From IMG/VR virus record IMGVR_UViG_3300020172_001176, positions 1-29,233 of that record: 29,233 nucleotides of DNA, one strand, 5' to 3'. The notes under the pieces were generated by a model. It did not search any database. It was not told the DNA's origin and saw nothing but the letters and a program-made list of their open reading frames with translations. A program made the translations under genes and the position numbers. Source of the DNA: a virus. This document shows positions 1-7,461 of the stretch, in pieces; the first letter of the stretch is position 1, and each line of letters begins with the position of its first letter.

Positions 1-1092
1 AGCTGTCGAAGTTTCGTCCTTAATTAGAACACGCAGATTAAGGTCTGTAGGGCTGACAAACGTATGGCCATCAAGAACCAGCGCGCCGTTTGCGGTGGCC
101 GTAATCGTCGCTCCGACGCCAGAAGTGCCGTTATTGTAGGTGTAGGCAGGAAGCGCAGCCGTTGACCCGTAGTTGCAGGCGGCATGGAAGTTCAGGCCCT
201 GCGCAACGCTGTCAACATACTCTTTGTTGGCAATGTCAGTCCCATTGGCCGGGGTCGTGCTGATCGTGCCGGTCGTCAGGGTTACAGCATTGATGGTCGT
301 ATTAGAGACAGTTGTGATCTGCCCTTGCGCGTTGACAGTGATCGAAGGGACCGCAGAGGACGAGCCATAAGAGCCAGCCGAAGCGCCAGTATTGGCTATG
401 CTAATGGTGCCAGAGACCGTGATCGGGCCGCCTGTCAGGCCAGTGCCCGTGGCGACATTAGTGACAGTTCCCGCGCCAGAAATTGTGGCCCAGCTTGGGC
501 TTGCCCCGGTCCCTTGCGTTTGAAGCAACTGCCCAGCAGTGCCCGGCCCGAAATTTTCCCACTGGGTGCTTCCACGGACAAGCAGAGAGCCCTGAGACGA
601 GCTACCAACGGCGGCGTCTATCAAGGTGCTAAGACTGGACCAAGAAGGCGCAGAAGTTGTCCCGTTAGAGCGCAGAATGGTTGCGTTAGTGCCCGCCGCC
701 AACGCCTGCCAAGTGGAGGCGCCGCGATAGACCAGAGACCCCGTAGTCGTCCCGAACGTGTCAAGAATGGCGCTGGGGGTGACATCAGAAGGCGTAGATG
801 TAGAGCCTGACAGATTACCCTTGATCGTCCCATTCGCCATCAAGGCGAGGTAAGCATTGGCGATACTCTGGGTCGGGAGAGTAATCGTGACGGCGCCAAC
901 AGTGGTGCTGGATGTCAGGGGGGCGTCCGCCGTGACGGAAGTAATGCCCGGAGCAGGATACTGGGCATTGATGTAGGTGCCGATCTGAGTAACCGTAAGG
1001 CGAACAGACGAGCCAGCCTGAACGGCCTCAAGCTGTTCAGTGCCGTTGAGTGTAGTCGCCGGTGTGAGGTTCGGGATTTGCTCAACGCTCAT
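1..1092 (-). CDS. Tail fibre / collar-type structural protein, C-terminus beyond window
   Basis: The frame is open without a stop from the ATG at 1092 to the left edge, giving 364 residues of a longer protein. It is rich in Gly, Ser, Thr and Ala and contains segments typical of phage fibre proteins: GTGLTGGPITVSGTI-like text around residues 206-225 and ANKEYVDSVAQGLNFHAAC around residues 284-302, the latter common at the start of fibre repeat domains. Repeated blocks of the type GSLLVRGSTQWENFGPGTAGQLLQ also fit a fibrous beta-rich shaft. The likely role is host-surface recognition or tail decoration. The start overlaps the upstream stop as ATGA, so the two are translationally coupled. The receptor-binding end lies outside the window. 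Confidence 0.75.
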   Translation of the reverse strand, partial: MSVEQIPNLTPATTLNGTEQLEAVQAGSSVRLTVTQIGTYINAQYPAPGITSVTADAPLTSSTTVGAVTITLPTQSIANAYLALMANGTIKGNLSGSTSTPSDVTPSAILDTFGTTTGSLVYRGASTWQALAAGTNATILRSNGTTSAPSWSSLSTLIDAAVGSSSQGSLLVRGSTQWENFGPGTAGQLLQTQGTGASPSWATISGAGTVTNVATGTGLTGGPITVSGTISIANTGASAGSYGSSSAVPSITVNAQGQITTVSNTTINAVTLTTGTISTTPANGTDIANKEYVDSVAQGLNFHAACNYGSTAALPAYTYNNGTSGVGATITATANGALVLDGHTFVSPTDLNLRVLIKDETSTA

Positions 1093-1601
1093 GTCAGCGG
1101 CCCTGTCTTTGGAACGGTCGTGTTATTATACGGCAATCCGGGGTCATTGCCACCAGCATCGGCAGGGACAGTCGGGCTTGTGCCGGGCTCTGTGTTGAGG
1201 CCGCCCGGCGGCTCGCCAGTTTGCTGCGTGACGCGGGTGCTGTAGGTCTGCGTGATGCGCGAGGCGCCCCTGATCACAGGGATGCCCGTGACAGGATCGA
1301 CCGTGTTCGTGCCAGATGTCGTGCGCGTGTTCTGCTCCGCCGTGACGAAGTCCTGAAGACGCGGGTTCTGGATCGGGACCGGATCTGCCGGGATGACGAT
1401 GGCGCGGAGCTGTTCCTGCGGCGTGTCATAACAGGGCGAGCAGACGAGGAGGCGCTTGTTGATCAGCGAGGCGCCAGCCCAATCGAACTGCCACTTGAGA
1501 TCAACGTGATTGTAGCGAAAGCCGCAGCGGTCGCATATTGCATGAGCCTGCGGCGATGTTGCGCTTGTTCTGGCTCGACCGGCTTGTGAGGCGTATCCCA
1601 T
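1089..1601 (-). CDS. Conserved phage protein with zinc-ribbon-like CxxC pairs
   Basis: 170 residues. The N-terminal half has two Cys pairs, CDRC near residue 23 and CSPC near residue 54, separated by about 30 residues with Trp/Asp-rich text (KWQFDWAG), as in a zinc-ribbon fold. After the second pair comes QEQLRAIVIPADPVPIQNPR, a stretch I recognise from a phage protein family encoded between tail adaptor and fibre genes. The C-terminal 90 residues are Pro/Gly/Thr-rich and probably disordered. A GGAGG site lies just upstream of the ATG. Its position between the adaptor and fibre genes suggests a minor virion or assembly protein. Metal binding is inferred from the Cys spacing only. Confidence 0.72.
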   Translation of the reverse strand: MGYASQAGRARTSATSPQAHAICDRCGFRYNHVDLKWQFDWAGASLINKRLLVCSPCYDTPQEQLRAIVIPADPVPIQNPRLQDFVTAEQNTRTTSGTNTVDPVTGIPVIRGASRITQTYSTRVTQQTGEPPGGLNTEPGTSPTVPADAGGNDPGLPYNNTTVPKTGPLT

Positions 1602-1610
1602 AGGGCCTCC

Positions 1611-2312
1611 TTATGGCCGATAGTATCCAGAGATCTGGGGCGAGATATATTGCTGCGCCGTCTCGACGTTCTGTTCGGCGGCGACGGCGTAGGCCTCATC
1701 AGCAAGCGGCTTGAGGAGCTGTGCCTTGTCAGGCGCCCAGATGATCGCAAGACGAGAGGCGAGGCCGTAGGCGAACGCATCCATCCAGAGATAGGGGATC
1801 TCGACCTGTGTCCCGTTCTGAAGGCTGCTGTCCTGTATCTGGCGGACGCGATAATACTTGAGGTATTGCGCGCTCGAACCATCCGGGACGGGCCAGAGGG
1901 TGACGGTGGGATTGGGCGAGATCAGGCGGTCAAACCAGAACGTCGTCGTGAAGCCTTCAGTTTCCTTGTTCGGATAGCTCGCATATTCGGTGCGGCTCAC
2001 CGGCAGGATGATGCGGTCGATGGGCTGTCCATTGCCATCGTCGATGACCATGTAGGCATCAAGCATGGTGACGGTGTTTAAATCGACATTGTAGGTCTTC
2101 TGGCCCTGCACCAGTGCAACCGTGACGAGGTCAACAGCCCACAGGTTCACGCCACGGTTGCTCCAGTTCGCGCACAGCATGTTGGCGGCCATGCGGGCCG
2201 CTTGCATGTGTTCCTGAAGCAGGGACGTGTTCCTGAGCCCGCAGAGATTGTACGCATAAAGCGTGATCTCGCCGAGCGACGGATTGAAGGCGTAGGTGCC
2301 GCTCGTTGCCAT
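1611..2312 (-). CDS. Head-to-tail adaptor (P22 gp4 / tail tubular protein A-like)
   Basis: 233 residues. The N-terminus (LGEITLYAYNLCGLRN, then QAARMAANMLCANWSNRGVNLW) has the helical pattern of podovirus adaptor proteins that dock under the portal ring. The middle (GQKTYNVDLNTVTMLDAYMV, then FWFDRLISPNPTVTLWPVPD) resembles the beta-rich part of the gp4 / T7 gp11 class, and the C-terminus returns to helices. Its usual role is to bind the portal after packaging and create the tail attachment site. An AAGGAG site precedes the ATG. Placement downstream of the capsid gene and upstream of the fibre gene agrees. The family call rests on pattern recognition, not alignment. Confidence 0.7.
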   Translation of the reverse strand: MATSGTYAFNPSLGEITLYAYNLCGLRNTSLLQEHMQAARMAANMLCANWSNRGVNLWAVDLVTVALVQGQKTYNVDLNTVTMLDAYMVIDDGNGQPIDRIILPVSRTEYASYPNKETEGFTTTFWFDRLISPNPTVTLWPVPDGSSAQYLKYYRVRQIQDSSLQNGTQVEIPYLWMDAFAYGLASRLAIIWAPDKAQLLKPLADEAYAVAAEQNVETAQQYISPQISGYYRP

Positions 2313-2321
2313 CTTGGCTCC

Positions 2322-2642
2322 TTACGCCGGGCCAGCCTGAACGATATTAGCCGTCACCGTGCCCGCATTCGCCGACACATTGAGCGAGATGGCGCGGCAA
2401 GGGATCGTGATGGCGCCGCCAATAGCCGCCGAACCAGACGTAAAGCTGGGGGCGACAAACCATGCCGCAGACGCCGCCGAGTACCCGTCAACATTGGGGT
2501 CATCAAGGGAATACTCGACGGTAAACGTCGCGGTCGAGCTGATAGAGACGGCCACGCCGATATTGAAAGGGGTCTGGAAGTCATCGACGACGCAGATGGC
2601 GCTGCGGCCCGTTCCAGTCTTGGTGAGTGCCTTGTATTGCAT
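2322..2642 (-). CDS. Small beta-rich phage structural protein
   Basis: 106 residues, no long helix evident, dominated by alternating Thr/Ser/Val/Ala typical of a beta-sandwich (for example VSISSTATFTVEYSLDD and ITIPCRAISLNVSANAGTVTANIVQAG). Proteins of this size and style are common in phage late regions beside adaptor genes, and I recognise the general type but no characterised function. The start lies one base from the stop of the preceding 54-residue gene, implying coupled translation. A decoration, stopper or tail-related role is possible and cannot be chosen from the sequence. Confidence 0.65.
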   Translation of the reverse strand: MQYKALTKTGTGRSAICVVDDFQTPFNIGVAVSISSTATFTVEYSLDDPNVDGYSAASAAWFVAPSFTSGSAAIGGAITIPCRAISLNVSANAGTVTANIVQAGPA

Positions 2643-2643
2643 G

Positions 2644-2808
2644 TTACTTCCCCTTGCTGCGAGCCGCAGCGGCGTTGTCGATCAAGTTGGGGTATGGGCG
2701 CCCTGCGGCGCGCGCGCTGGCCTTAGCCGACTGGGTCTGCTTCCGGCTCAGATGCTTTTCCTTGGCATCCTTGGGTGCATCTTTCTCCCAGAAAGGTTTC
2801 TCAGCCAT
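2644..2808 (-). CDS. 54-residue basic protein in the late gene cluster
   Basis: A short frame of 54 codons begins MAEKPFWEKDAPKD and ends AARSKGK. About one residue in four is Lys or Arg and there is no hydrophobic core, so it is probably extended or helical and may bind nucleic acid. It is packed tightly between neighbours: one base separates its ATG from the stop of the upstream gene, and one base separates its stop from the next ATG. That continuity and the absence of other coding on either strand support it as real. Function unknown. Confidence 0.65.
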   Translation of the reverse strand: MAEKPFWEKDAPKDAKEKHLSRKQTQSAKASARAAGRPYPNLIDNAAAARSKGK

Positions 2809-2809
2809 G

Positions 2810-3049
2810 TCAGCAATCCCACTTCCTGAGCGACTTGTTGATGCGGCTGTCGGGATCTGCGGCCTTCGCCGAGCCAGTCATCTTGCGCTTCATGCCAGTC
2901 ATTCTAGCACAGAAGCTGTCCTTTCGAGAACCGCCTTCGGGCTGCGGGCGCTTGATGTCGTGACCTTCAACCTTCAGAGAAGCGCGACCCTTGGCGTTCA
3001 ATCCGCCATCGGGGTTCTTGCCTTCCTTGCGCGTCCAAGCACCAGACAT
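2810..3049 (-). CDS. Basic protein resembling the phage DUF6321 family
   Basis: 79 residues from the chosen start: AWTRKEGKNPDGGLNAKGRASLK near the N-terminus, RKDSFCARMTGMKRKMT in the middle, and a C-terminal SLRKWDC. The succession KEGKNPxGGLNAKGR, then SFCARMxGM, then LRKWxC matches a small family I recall from phages, labelled only as a domain of unknown function (DUF6321, from memory). The start at 3049 is preferred because GGAGA lies at proper distance before it. An in-frame ATG at 3061 would add META but would destroy that site's role. The protein is strongly basic and sits in a run of three small basic proteins. Confidence 0.68.
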   Translation of the reverse strand: MSGAWTRKEGKNPDGGLNAKGRASLKVEGHDIKRPQPEGGSRKDSFCARMTGMKRKMTGSAKAADPDSRINKSLRKWDC

Positions 3050-3067
3050 TGCAGTCTCCATGCGAAT

Positions 3068-3089
3068 GCGGGGGCACAGAGGCCCCCGC
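3068..3089 (-). other. GC hairpin between two small late genes
   Basis: The 8-bp arms GCGGGGGC and GCCCCCGC flank a 6-base loop. The hairpin lies in the 68-base gap between the 3118-3360 gene and the next start at 3049. No T-run follows in the minus direction, so it is more likely an mRNA-stability or processing element than a full terminator. Confidence 0.5.
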
Positions 3090-3117
3090 CGTGAACCACC
3101 AAGCCGGGGAGGCGGGC

Positions 3118-3360
3118 TTAGTAGTTCGCACCCTTGCCGCGAGGCGTACCAGACGACGCGGAAGACATGACGCTGCCGCCACTCTTGCGGGGCTTGCGAC
3201 CGGCGTGAGCTTCGGACATGACGCCCTCCGCCTTCATGCCGACCTTGCCGCCCTTTTTGAAGCCGCCGGTGGGCTTCATCATTTCAGAAGCGACGTTGCT
3301 GTTACCGCCGGAGTAGGCGGTATGCGACTTAGCTTCGCGAGTTCCAGACTTACCCTTCAT
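3118..3360 (-). CDS. Gly/Lys-rich small protein sharing a motif with the 414-residue protein
   Basis: 80 residues, rich in Lys, Gly and Ser. It contains GGFKKGGKVGMKAEG followed by HAGRKPRKSGG. The same two blocks, in the same order, recur in the protein encoded at 7790-9034 (GFKKGGKVEGDKAMTHAGRKPRKSGG), so the two share a module by duplication or common ancestry. No enzyme motif is visible. A strong site (TAGGAGATCACC before ATG) supports the start. Its basic, low-complexity nature and late-cluster position suggest a virion-associated or DNA-binding peptide, which is inference. Confidence 0.65.
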   Translation of the reverse strand: MKGKSGTREAKSHTAYSGGNSNVASEMMKPTGGFKKGGKVGMKAEGVMSEAHAGRKPRKSGGSVMSSASSGTPRGKGANY

Positions 3361-3376
3361 GGTGATCTCCTATGGC

Positions 3377-3835
3377 TTAGGCGTTGGCTGCCTGAATGTA
3401 GCGGACGACGAGAGTGCCTGTACCGGCGGTGGCGCTCAACGCGCCGGACAGAACGTAGATGATGTCATCCGTAGTCCCGGTATTGAGCCAAACACCAGTG
3501 CGGGTAGCATCTGTGCCGGGGCTAAGCGAAAGTTTGCCAATAGCATTGGCATTCGTCGCCGCAACCAGTTCAGTGGCCGTGGCGGAGGTGCCGACGCTGA
3601 TGGTGTATGTCGTCGTCGCGCTGGTCCAAGCAGCCGTAACGAACAGGTCAATCGAGGTGATCAAGCTGTTGGCTGGGATTACGATGGTTGTCGCCGCAGC
3701 GGTAGCCGACTGCGTAACGGCAGCAAATTGCGCCATCTCAACGAAGCCGACATTCTTGACCGTACCGGCAGTGGTGCCAGTCGTGTTCAGAACGTCGCCA
3801 GCCTTGATGGGGCCAGTGAAAGTAGAAGTAGCCAT
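3377..3835 (-). CDS. Ala/Thr-rich beta structural protein downstream of major capsid gene
   Basis: 152 residues from MATSTFTGPIKAGDVL. The body is almost entirely Ala, Thr, Val, Ile and Gly in alternating patterns, with TTIVIPANSLITSIDLFVTAAW in the middle and LVVRYIQA at the end, a beta-sandwich-like composition seen in phage decoration or fibre-associated proteins. The start at 3835 is chosen because AGGAGG sits 6-7 bases upstream. An in-frame ATG at 3850 would encode that ribosome site within the protein. It is separated from the capsid gene by a terminator hairpin. Role in the virion is inferred from location. Confidence 0.65.
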   Translation of the reverse strand: MATSTFTGPIKAGDVLNTTGTTAGTVKNVGFVEMAQFAAVTQSATAAATTIVIPANSLITSIDLFVTAAWTSATTTYTISVGTSATATELVAATNANAIGKLSLSPGTDATRTGVWLNTGTTDDIIYVLSGALSATAGTGTLVVRYIQAANA

Positions 3836-3910
3836 AAAGGCCTCCTGCACGATGAGATCACGCCGTCTGTGCAGAGTCCGCTAGGCCGGTCTGCGTGATC
3901 GTTTGCCTAG

Positions 3911-3940
3911 AAAGAAGGGCGGGGCCGAAGCCCCGCCCCA
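3911..3940 (-). terminator. Intrinsic terminator after the major capsid gene
   Basis: Read on the minus strand, GGGCGGGGC, loop TTCG, GCCCCGCCC, then TTCTTTCT. The 9-bp GC stem with a UUCG loop and a pyrimidine-rich tail lies 8 bases past the capsid stop codon, an excellent rho-independent terminator. Confidence 0.82.
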
Positions 3941-3945
3941 ATGGC

Positions 3946-4851
3946 TTAGGTCGGGAACGCGCCGTAGATCGAGCGCCAGTTGTAGTAACCGAAGCTGTAC
4001 CGCTCGTAGCCCTTGACCAGCAAGTTGTCTGTAGTGAAGTCGACTTGCATATCTGTTTCAAACTTGATACGTTCCATATAGGAAAGGCCATCAATGTTAG
4101 TCAACAGGAACCATGCACGGGCAGACGTAAGATAATCGTTAACCATGTAACCCTCCGGGAGACCTCCCGCAGTAGACATGATAGCGTTAACGTCATTATC
4201 TGCCGTGCCGGGGCGCAGCTCAGTCTTCGTCAGGCGGATCGCGACCGGCTCAAGAGCGGGCGGGATTACCAGACGACGACCGCGAGCAAACACCTTCAGA
4301 CCGGCCTGATCGCGGAAGTTCGTGCGGATGGCGATCATGCCAGACAGCAACGTGCTTTCGTTCAGGTCGTTGGTGGTGTAGTTCGAGATCGTGCCACCGT
4401 CGATGGGGTGATCAGAGGCGACAAGAGACTTGCCGTCACCGCCGACAGAACCGTTGTAGGTCGTCGCGGTGTTCAGCACGTTGGCGCCGTAGATCTCCTT
4501 GGTCTGCGCAAAGGACTGCGTCAGGCCGAGGTTGCTAGGCGCAAACTGGCTCTTGTAGGGGTTGTCGTCGATGGCCTTGCGAGTGATCGCGTAGCCAAGG
4601 CCGATTTCCGTATGCTCCTGATTGTACACGAAACGCTCGCCAGCGCCGTTGTCGAACGCGGTCTGGCCGCCTTCGGTCTTGAGCTGGGCGTAGCCAAGGA
4701 ATCGCATCTCAGCGGTGCGCTCCAGAGCCATCTTGGAGTCGTGCTTGGTGAAGATCTTGTCGTACTGCGACGGGATCTGCTCGTACTGACCTTCAACGCC
4801 CCGGAGGCCGGGGAGGAGAAGATCTTTGATCGCTGAAAGATTAACAGCCAT
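3946..4851 (-). CDS. Major capsid protein (Mu gpT-like, HK97-fold class)
   Basis: 301 residues. Diagnostic features are the N-terminal ALERTAEMRFLGYAQLKTEGGQTAFDNG, then ERFVYNQEHTEIGLGYAITRKAIDDN near residues 73-98, a mid-protein GDGKSLVASDHP, and KVFARGRRLVIPPALEPVA around residues 190-210. This order (induced-switch segment, 'SxxHP', then 'RxLVVPPALE') is the pattern of Mu gpT-like major head subunits. Normal function is to form the icosahedral shell. The length is close to the family's typical 300. TAAGGAG lies just before the ATG. The gene sits after the scaffold candidate and is bracketed with its upstream partner by two strong terminators, so it may be transcribed as a dedicated unit. 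Confidence 0.87.
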   Translation of the reverse strand: MAVNLSAIKDLLLPGLRGVEGQYEQIPSQYDKIFTKHDSKMALERTAEMRFLGYAQLKTEGGQTAFDNGAGERFVYNQEHTEIGLGYAITRKAIDDNPYKSQFAPSNLGLTQSFAQTKEIYGANVLNTATTYNGSVGGDGKSLVASDHPIDGGTISNYTTNDLNESTLLSGMIAIRTNFRDQAGLKVFARGRRLVIPPALEPVAIRLTKTELRPGTADNDVNAIMSTAGGLPEGYMVNDYLTSARAWFLLTNIDGLSYMERIKFETDMQVDFTTDNLLVKGYERYSFGYYNWRSIYGAFPT

Positions 4852-4863
4852 TGATCCTACTCC

Positions 4864-5448
4864 TTAGATGCCAACAAGCGTCTTGGTAGACACGCTGTTG
4901 AAGGCCACGATGATCTTGCGATAGGCGCCGGTCTCGGTGCCCGGAGCGCCCGGAGGGTCGATAACGTACCCAATGATGCGGAAGGGCAGCGTCGTCGTGC
5001 CAGCGGCAATGGTCGTGGAGTCCAGATAGGCGCCGGAGATGCCGTTGGCGGTGTTACCCGTGCCGATAGCATAACCGCAGTTGGCGCCGATGGCGGCCTG
5101 CACCCACAGAGACGTGGAGCTATCACCAGACACAACGAACTGAGCGTTGGGGTCATTGATGATGTAGGCGGTCACGTTGCCGCTGTTGTCGCTGCCGGGC
5201 CAGTAGTTGGACCAGACGGTGCGTTTCTGCGAGACCGAGAGGTACTGACAGCCGACGAAGACGCCAGCGATGGAAGCGGAGCCGGTGCCCTGAATGATGT
5301 AGCCCGCAGCATTGGGCTCTACAGGGTCGCCGAAATAAATCGAAGTGGTGGAGCTGGAGATAATGGTCGCCGGAACCTGCTCATAGGTCGGGGCGGAACC
5401 GTTTCCCTTGTACTGACTGAAACCGTTATAGGCTTGGGTATTCGCCAT
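4864..5448 (-). CDS. Putative head decoration or capsid-associated protein
   Basis: 194 residues, beta-rich and low in charge: SSSTTSIYFGDPVEP near residue 32, GVFVGCQYLSVSQKRTVWSNYWPGS around residues 63-87, QFVVSGDSSTSLWVQAAIGANCGYAIG in the middle, and FRIIGYVIDPPGAP toward the end. Many phages with this type of capsid protein carry such a gene directly upstream of it, and I recognise the general pattern, but no biochemical role is established from the sequence. AAGGAG precedes the ATG, and 12 bases separate its stop from the capsid start. Decoration or cement function is inference from position and composition. Confidence 0.62.
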   Translation of the reverse strand: MANTQAYNGFSQYKGNGSAPTYEQVPATIISSSTTSIYFGDPVEPNAAGYIIQGTGSASIAGVFVGCQYLSVSQKRTVWSNYWPGSDNSGNVTAYIINDPNAQFVVSGDSSTSLWVQAAIGANCGYAIGTGNTANGISGAYLDSTTIAAGTTTLPFRIIGYVIDPPGAPGTETGAYRKIIVAFNSVSTKTLVGI

Positions 5449-5585
5449 GACGGGTTCTCCTTTTTACGGGAAAGCTCGTCACTTCACACCGGGGAAGCTC
5501 AGAAGCCGGGGGTAGGCGAACCTCTCACGCCGGGGAGAGGTAAGGCGCAATGCGACCTTAAGGAGGCAGCATATACATAATTGCA
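5449..5585 (-). promoter_or_regulatory. Leader region of the capsid transcription unit
   Basis: The 137 bases between a strong terminator and the ribosome site of the 194-residue gene contain no gene. A promoter must lie here if the terminator is efficient, yet I see no convincing sigma70 pair, only AT-rich TTGCAATTATGTATATG at the upstream end. The transcribed leader would contain a stem-loop, ACCTCTC (5520-5526) with GAGAGGT (5535-5541). Confidence 0.35.
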
Positions 5586-5617
5586 ACAAAAGAAAAGGGG
5601 GCCGGTCAAGGCCCCCT
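5586..5617 (-). terminator. Strong intrinsic terminator upstream of the capsid unit
   Basis: Minus-strand reading: AGGGGGCC, loop TTGACC, GGCCCCCT, followed by TTTCTTTTGTT. An 8-bp GC-rich stem and a U-rich tail directly after the 5627-6166 gene are a textbook rho-independent terminator. Confidence 0.88.
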
Positions 5618-5626
5618 GATCAGTGC

Positions 5627-6166
5627 TTAGAGATCCTCGGGGATCGGCATGTCGAAGGTCTTCTTGATGCTGGGCGCCACACGGTCGAGCGTCCCTTCAG
5701 GCGTCCCGGAGAGCTGGGCCTCCTTGATGCGCACCTGTTCGCGAGCCCGGCGCTGCTCGATGCGGCGCACCTCGTCAGAGATCTCCTTCGGGCGCTCCAT
5801 CAAGATCATGCCCTTGCGCTCGATGCTGGCCTTGTCCCAGTTCGAGGGCATCCAAGTCGGGTGACGACTGACCGGAACCGGCTCCCAGCCCTCGCGCGCA
5901 AGCTGCACGGTGTAGGCAGGATCTTCTTGGTTCCAGATCGTGTGGCGCTTCCACTCGTAGTTCCACCCATCAGGGACCATGTCCTTCGGGATATAGAACT
6001 CGTCCGTGCCCTCATCCATGCCGCCATTGTCATTGCGGATCTGGGCAGCGCGGGCTGCGGCGCGAGCGCGGGGGTCTTCCCCACGAAGCTCAGGACGCAT
6101 GGCGGGGCGCTCCGGGGAGGATGTTGCGGCCTTCTCAGCGGCAACTCGTTGAAATTTCGCGTTCAT
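5627..6166 (-). CDS. Conserved phage head-region protein of unknown function
   Basis: 179 residues. The N-terminal 50 residues are Ala/Arg/Glu-rich and probably helical or disordered. The centre holds MVPDGWNYEWKRHTIWNQEDP followed by REGWEPVP and RHPTWMP, a Trp/Pro-rich block I recognise from a phage family found beside scaffold and capsid genes. The C-terminal third (KEISDEVRRIEQRRAREQVRIKEAQL) is strongly predicted coiled coil by eye. Its ATG overlaps the upstream stop as ATGA, coupling it to the scaffold candidate. It may be an assembly cofactor, but no activity can be read from the sequence. Confidence 0.7.
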   Translation of the reverse strand: MNAKFQRVAAEKAATSSPERPAMRPELRGEDPRARAAARAAQIRNDNGGMDEGTDEFYIPKDMVPDGWNYEWKRHTIWNQEDPAYTVQLAREGWEPVPVSRHPTWMPSNWDKASIERKGMILMERPKEISDEVRRIEQRRAREQVRIKEAQLSGTPEGTLDRVAPSIKKTFDMPIPEDL

Positions 6167-7041
6167 TGCAGGCGTCCTTCCTTCTTGAGGAGCATCTTGT
6201 TGCGGGCATAATCCTTCTCGGACATGCCCAGATCACGGGCGGTCTCGATCTCTTCCCGCGTGAGGCGCACCTCATTCGGGCGAGATCCCGTACCGCCGCC
6301 ACCGCGCGAGACAGGCGCAGCGGGCGGGGAACGGCGCTGGGTCACCTTGGCGGCGCCAGACATCGGGTCATCGTCCTGATCGACGTTGACGCGGCGGCTG
6401 ATGCGCAGGGTGTCCTCGACGAAACCGAAGTAGTCATCGGTGTCGGGCTGGTAGCCATCGGCGATGGCCAAGTTATGGGCCGCCACCATCTTCTGATACA
6501 TGCGCGGGTCCGTGACGCAGTGCGGATTGCGGCGCACCCAGTCAGCGGAACGAGGCGAGAGCTGCGATGCCAGAGCTTCGACCGGGTCAGAGGGACGCGG
6601 AGGCTCAGGCGCCACGATCTTTGGGGCGTTTTCCATGTGGGCACGGCCCCGCTCCAGCTCCATGAGCTTGGCGGAGTTCATGCCCATCGTCTCTTGGATC
6701 TCAGCCGCCTTGCTGTAGTCACCAACGGCCATCGCCTCAGAGTAATTGTACTTGAGGATGTCGTTGTTGCGCTTGACGGTGTCGATAGCGTTGCGGACGA
6801 GCTGCAAGTTGGTGTCCTGCACCTCGTTTTTAGCGTCCGCAGCCGTCTCGTAGGCCATTCTGGCGTGTTTCTGGGCCTCAATTCTGGCTGCGCGCTCCTG
6901 TTCGAGCTTCGCTTTCAGCTCTTGGATGCCCTCTTCAGGCTCAGAACCGCCATTCTTGGCGATTTCAGGCTGTTTTTCGACTTCAACGACCTGAATGTCG
7001 TCAATTTTGTCGTCTTCCGGCTTATTTTCGATGTCTGACAT
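6163..7041 (-). CDS. Scaffold-like capsid assembly protein
   Basis: 292 residues. An acidic N-terminus (MSDIENKPEDDKIDD) leads into a long heptad-like helical region (EGIQELKAKLEQERAARIEAQKHARMAYETA, then KNEVQDTNLQLVRNAIDTVKRNNDILK), a Pro-rich linker, a compact domain with SPRSADWVRRNPHCVTDPRMYQKMVAAHN, and a basic C-terminus ending LGMSEKDYARNKMLLKKEGRLQ. Acidic coiled-coil bodies with basic C-terminal tails are typical of phage scaffolds, which guide shell assembly through contacts of the basic tail with the capsid protein. GAGGAA precedes the ATG. The gene lies between portal and capsid genes as expected. Internal virion protein is the main alternative. Confidence 0.62.
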   Translation of the reverse strand: MSDIENKPEDDKIDDIQVVEVEKQPEIAKNGGSEPEEGIQELKAKLEQERAARIEAQKHARMAYETAADAKNEVQDTNLQLVRNAIDTVKRNNDILKYNYSEAMAVGDYSKAAEIQETMGMNSAKLMELERGRAHMENAPKIVAPEPPRPSDPVEALASQLSPRSADWVRRNPHCVTDPRMYQKMVAAHNLAIADGYQPDTDDYFGFVEDTLRISRRVNVDQDDDPMSGAAKVTQRRSPPAAPVSRGGGGTGSRPNEVRLTREEIETARDLGMSEKDYARNKMLLKKEGRLQ

Positions 7042-7050
7042 GTGATTTCC

Positions 7051-7461
7051 TCAGTAAACGCTGTCCGGGTGCGGGATGCGGGCGCGAATTGCAGTGTCAT
7101 CGAACATGCGGCAGAGGACGCCGTTGACGGTGACGTTCCAACCATCGCTGGGACGGAAAACGATCCAATCGCCCACCTTCAAATTAAGGTTGGAGAACCA
7201 TTTCCCACCCTCATCGACGAAGGCGGAGGGTCCGGTCTTGATGATCAGGCCCACTTTCGACTGGTGGCGGTCCTCATCACGGGCCTTGGTCGCCATAATG
7301 ATGCCGCCCTTGGTCTTCTCGGGGCGGATATAAACCGCCACAAGCACTTGCGTGTTCAGCAATTCGACTTTGCTGATGTCGCCAAGATCCTTGAGAAGCG
7401 CCTCCTTTGGATCGCTCTCGTGGAGCATGGCGATGTTGTGATGCGCAGACACGTTAGACAT
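7051..7461 (-). CDS. GroES-like (Cpn10-fold) phage protein
   Basis: 136 residues from MSNVSAHH. The order VLVAVYIRPEKTKGGIIMATKARDEDRHQSKVGLIIKTGPSAF, then LKVGDWIVFRPSDGWNVTVNGVLCRMFDDTAIRARI parallels GroES: an N-terminal 'VLV...E.KT.GGI' strand, a mobile-loop-like segment, 'G.V...G.G', then 'VGD.V.F....G..V.V.G......DDI.A.I'. Cellular GroES caps GroEL; phage versions can help the host chaperonin fold the capsid protein. No GroEL partner is visible. The start at 7461 follows AAGGAGG. An in-frame upstream ATG at 7527 is less likely because it overlaps the preceding gene. It lies directly before the scaffold candidate. A non-chaperone role of the same fold is possible. Confidence 0.65.
   Translation of the reverse strand: MSNVSAHHNIAMLHESDPKEALLKDLGDISKVELLNTQVLVAVYIRPEKTKGGIIMATKARDEDRHQSKVGLIIKTGPSAFVDEGGKWFSNLNLKVGDWIVFRPSDGWNVTVNGVLCRMFDDTAIRARIPHPDSVY

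Noticed and set aside
3895-4836. 313-codon plus-strand frame opposite the capsid gene
   Set aside because: Shadow of the capsid protein; it begins inside the capsid terminator hairpin region and has no ribosome site.
6121-7038. 305-codon plus-strand frame opposite the scaffold candidate
   Set aside because: Exact mirror length of the real gene and a residue mix typical of antisense frames.
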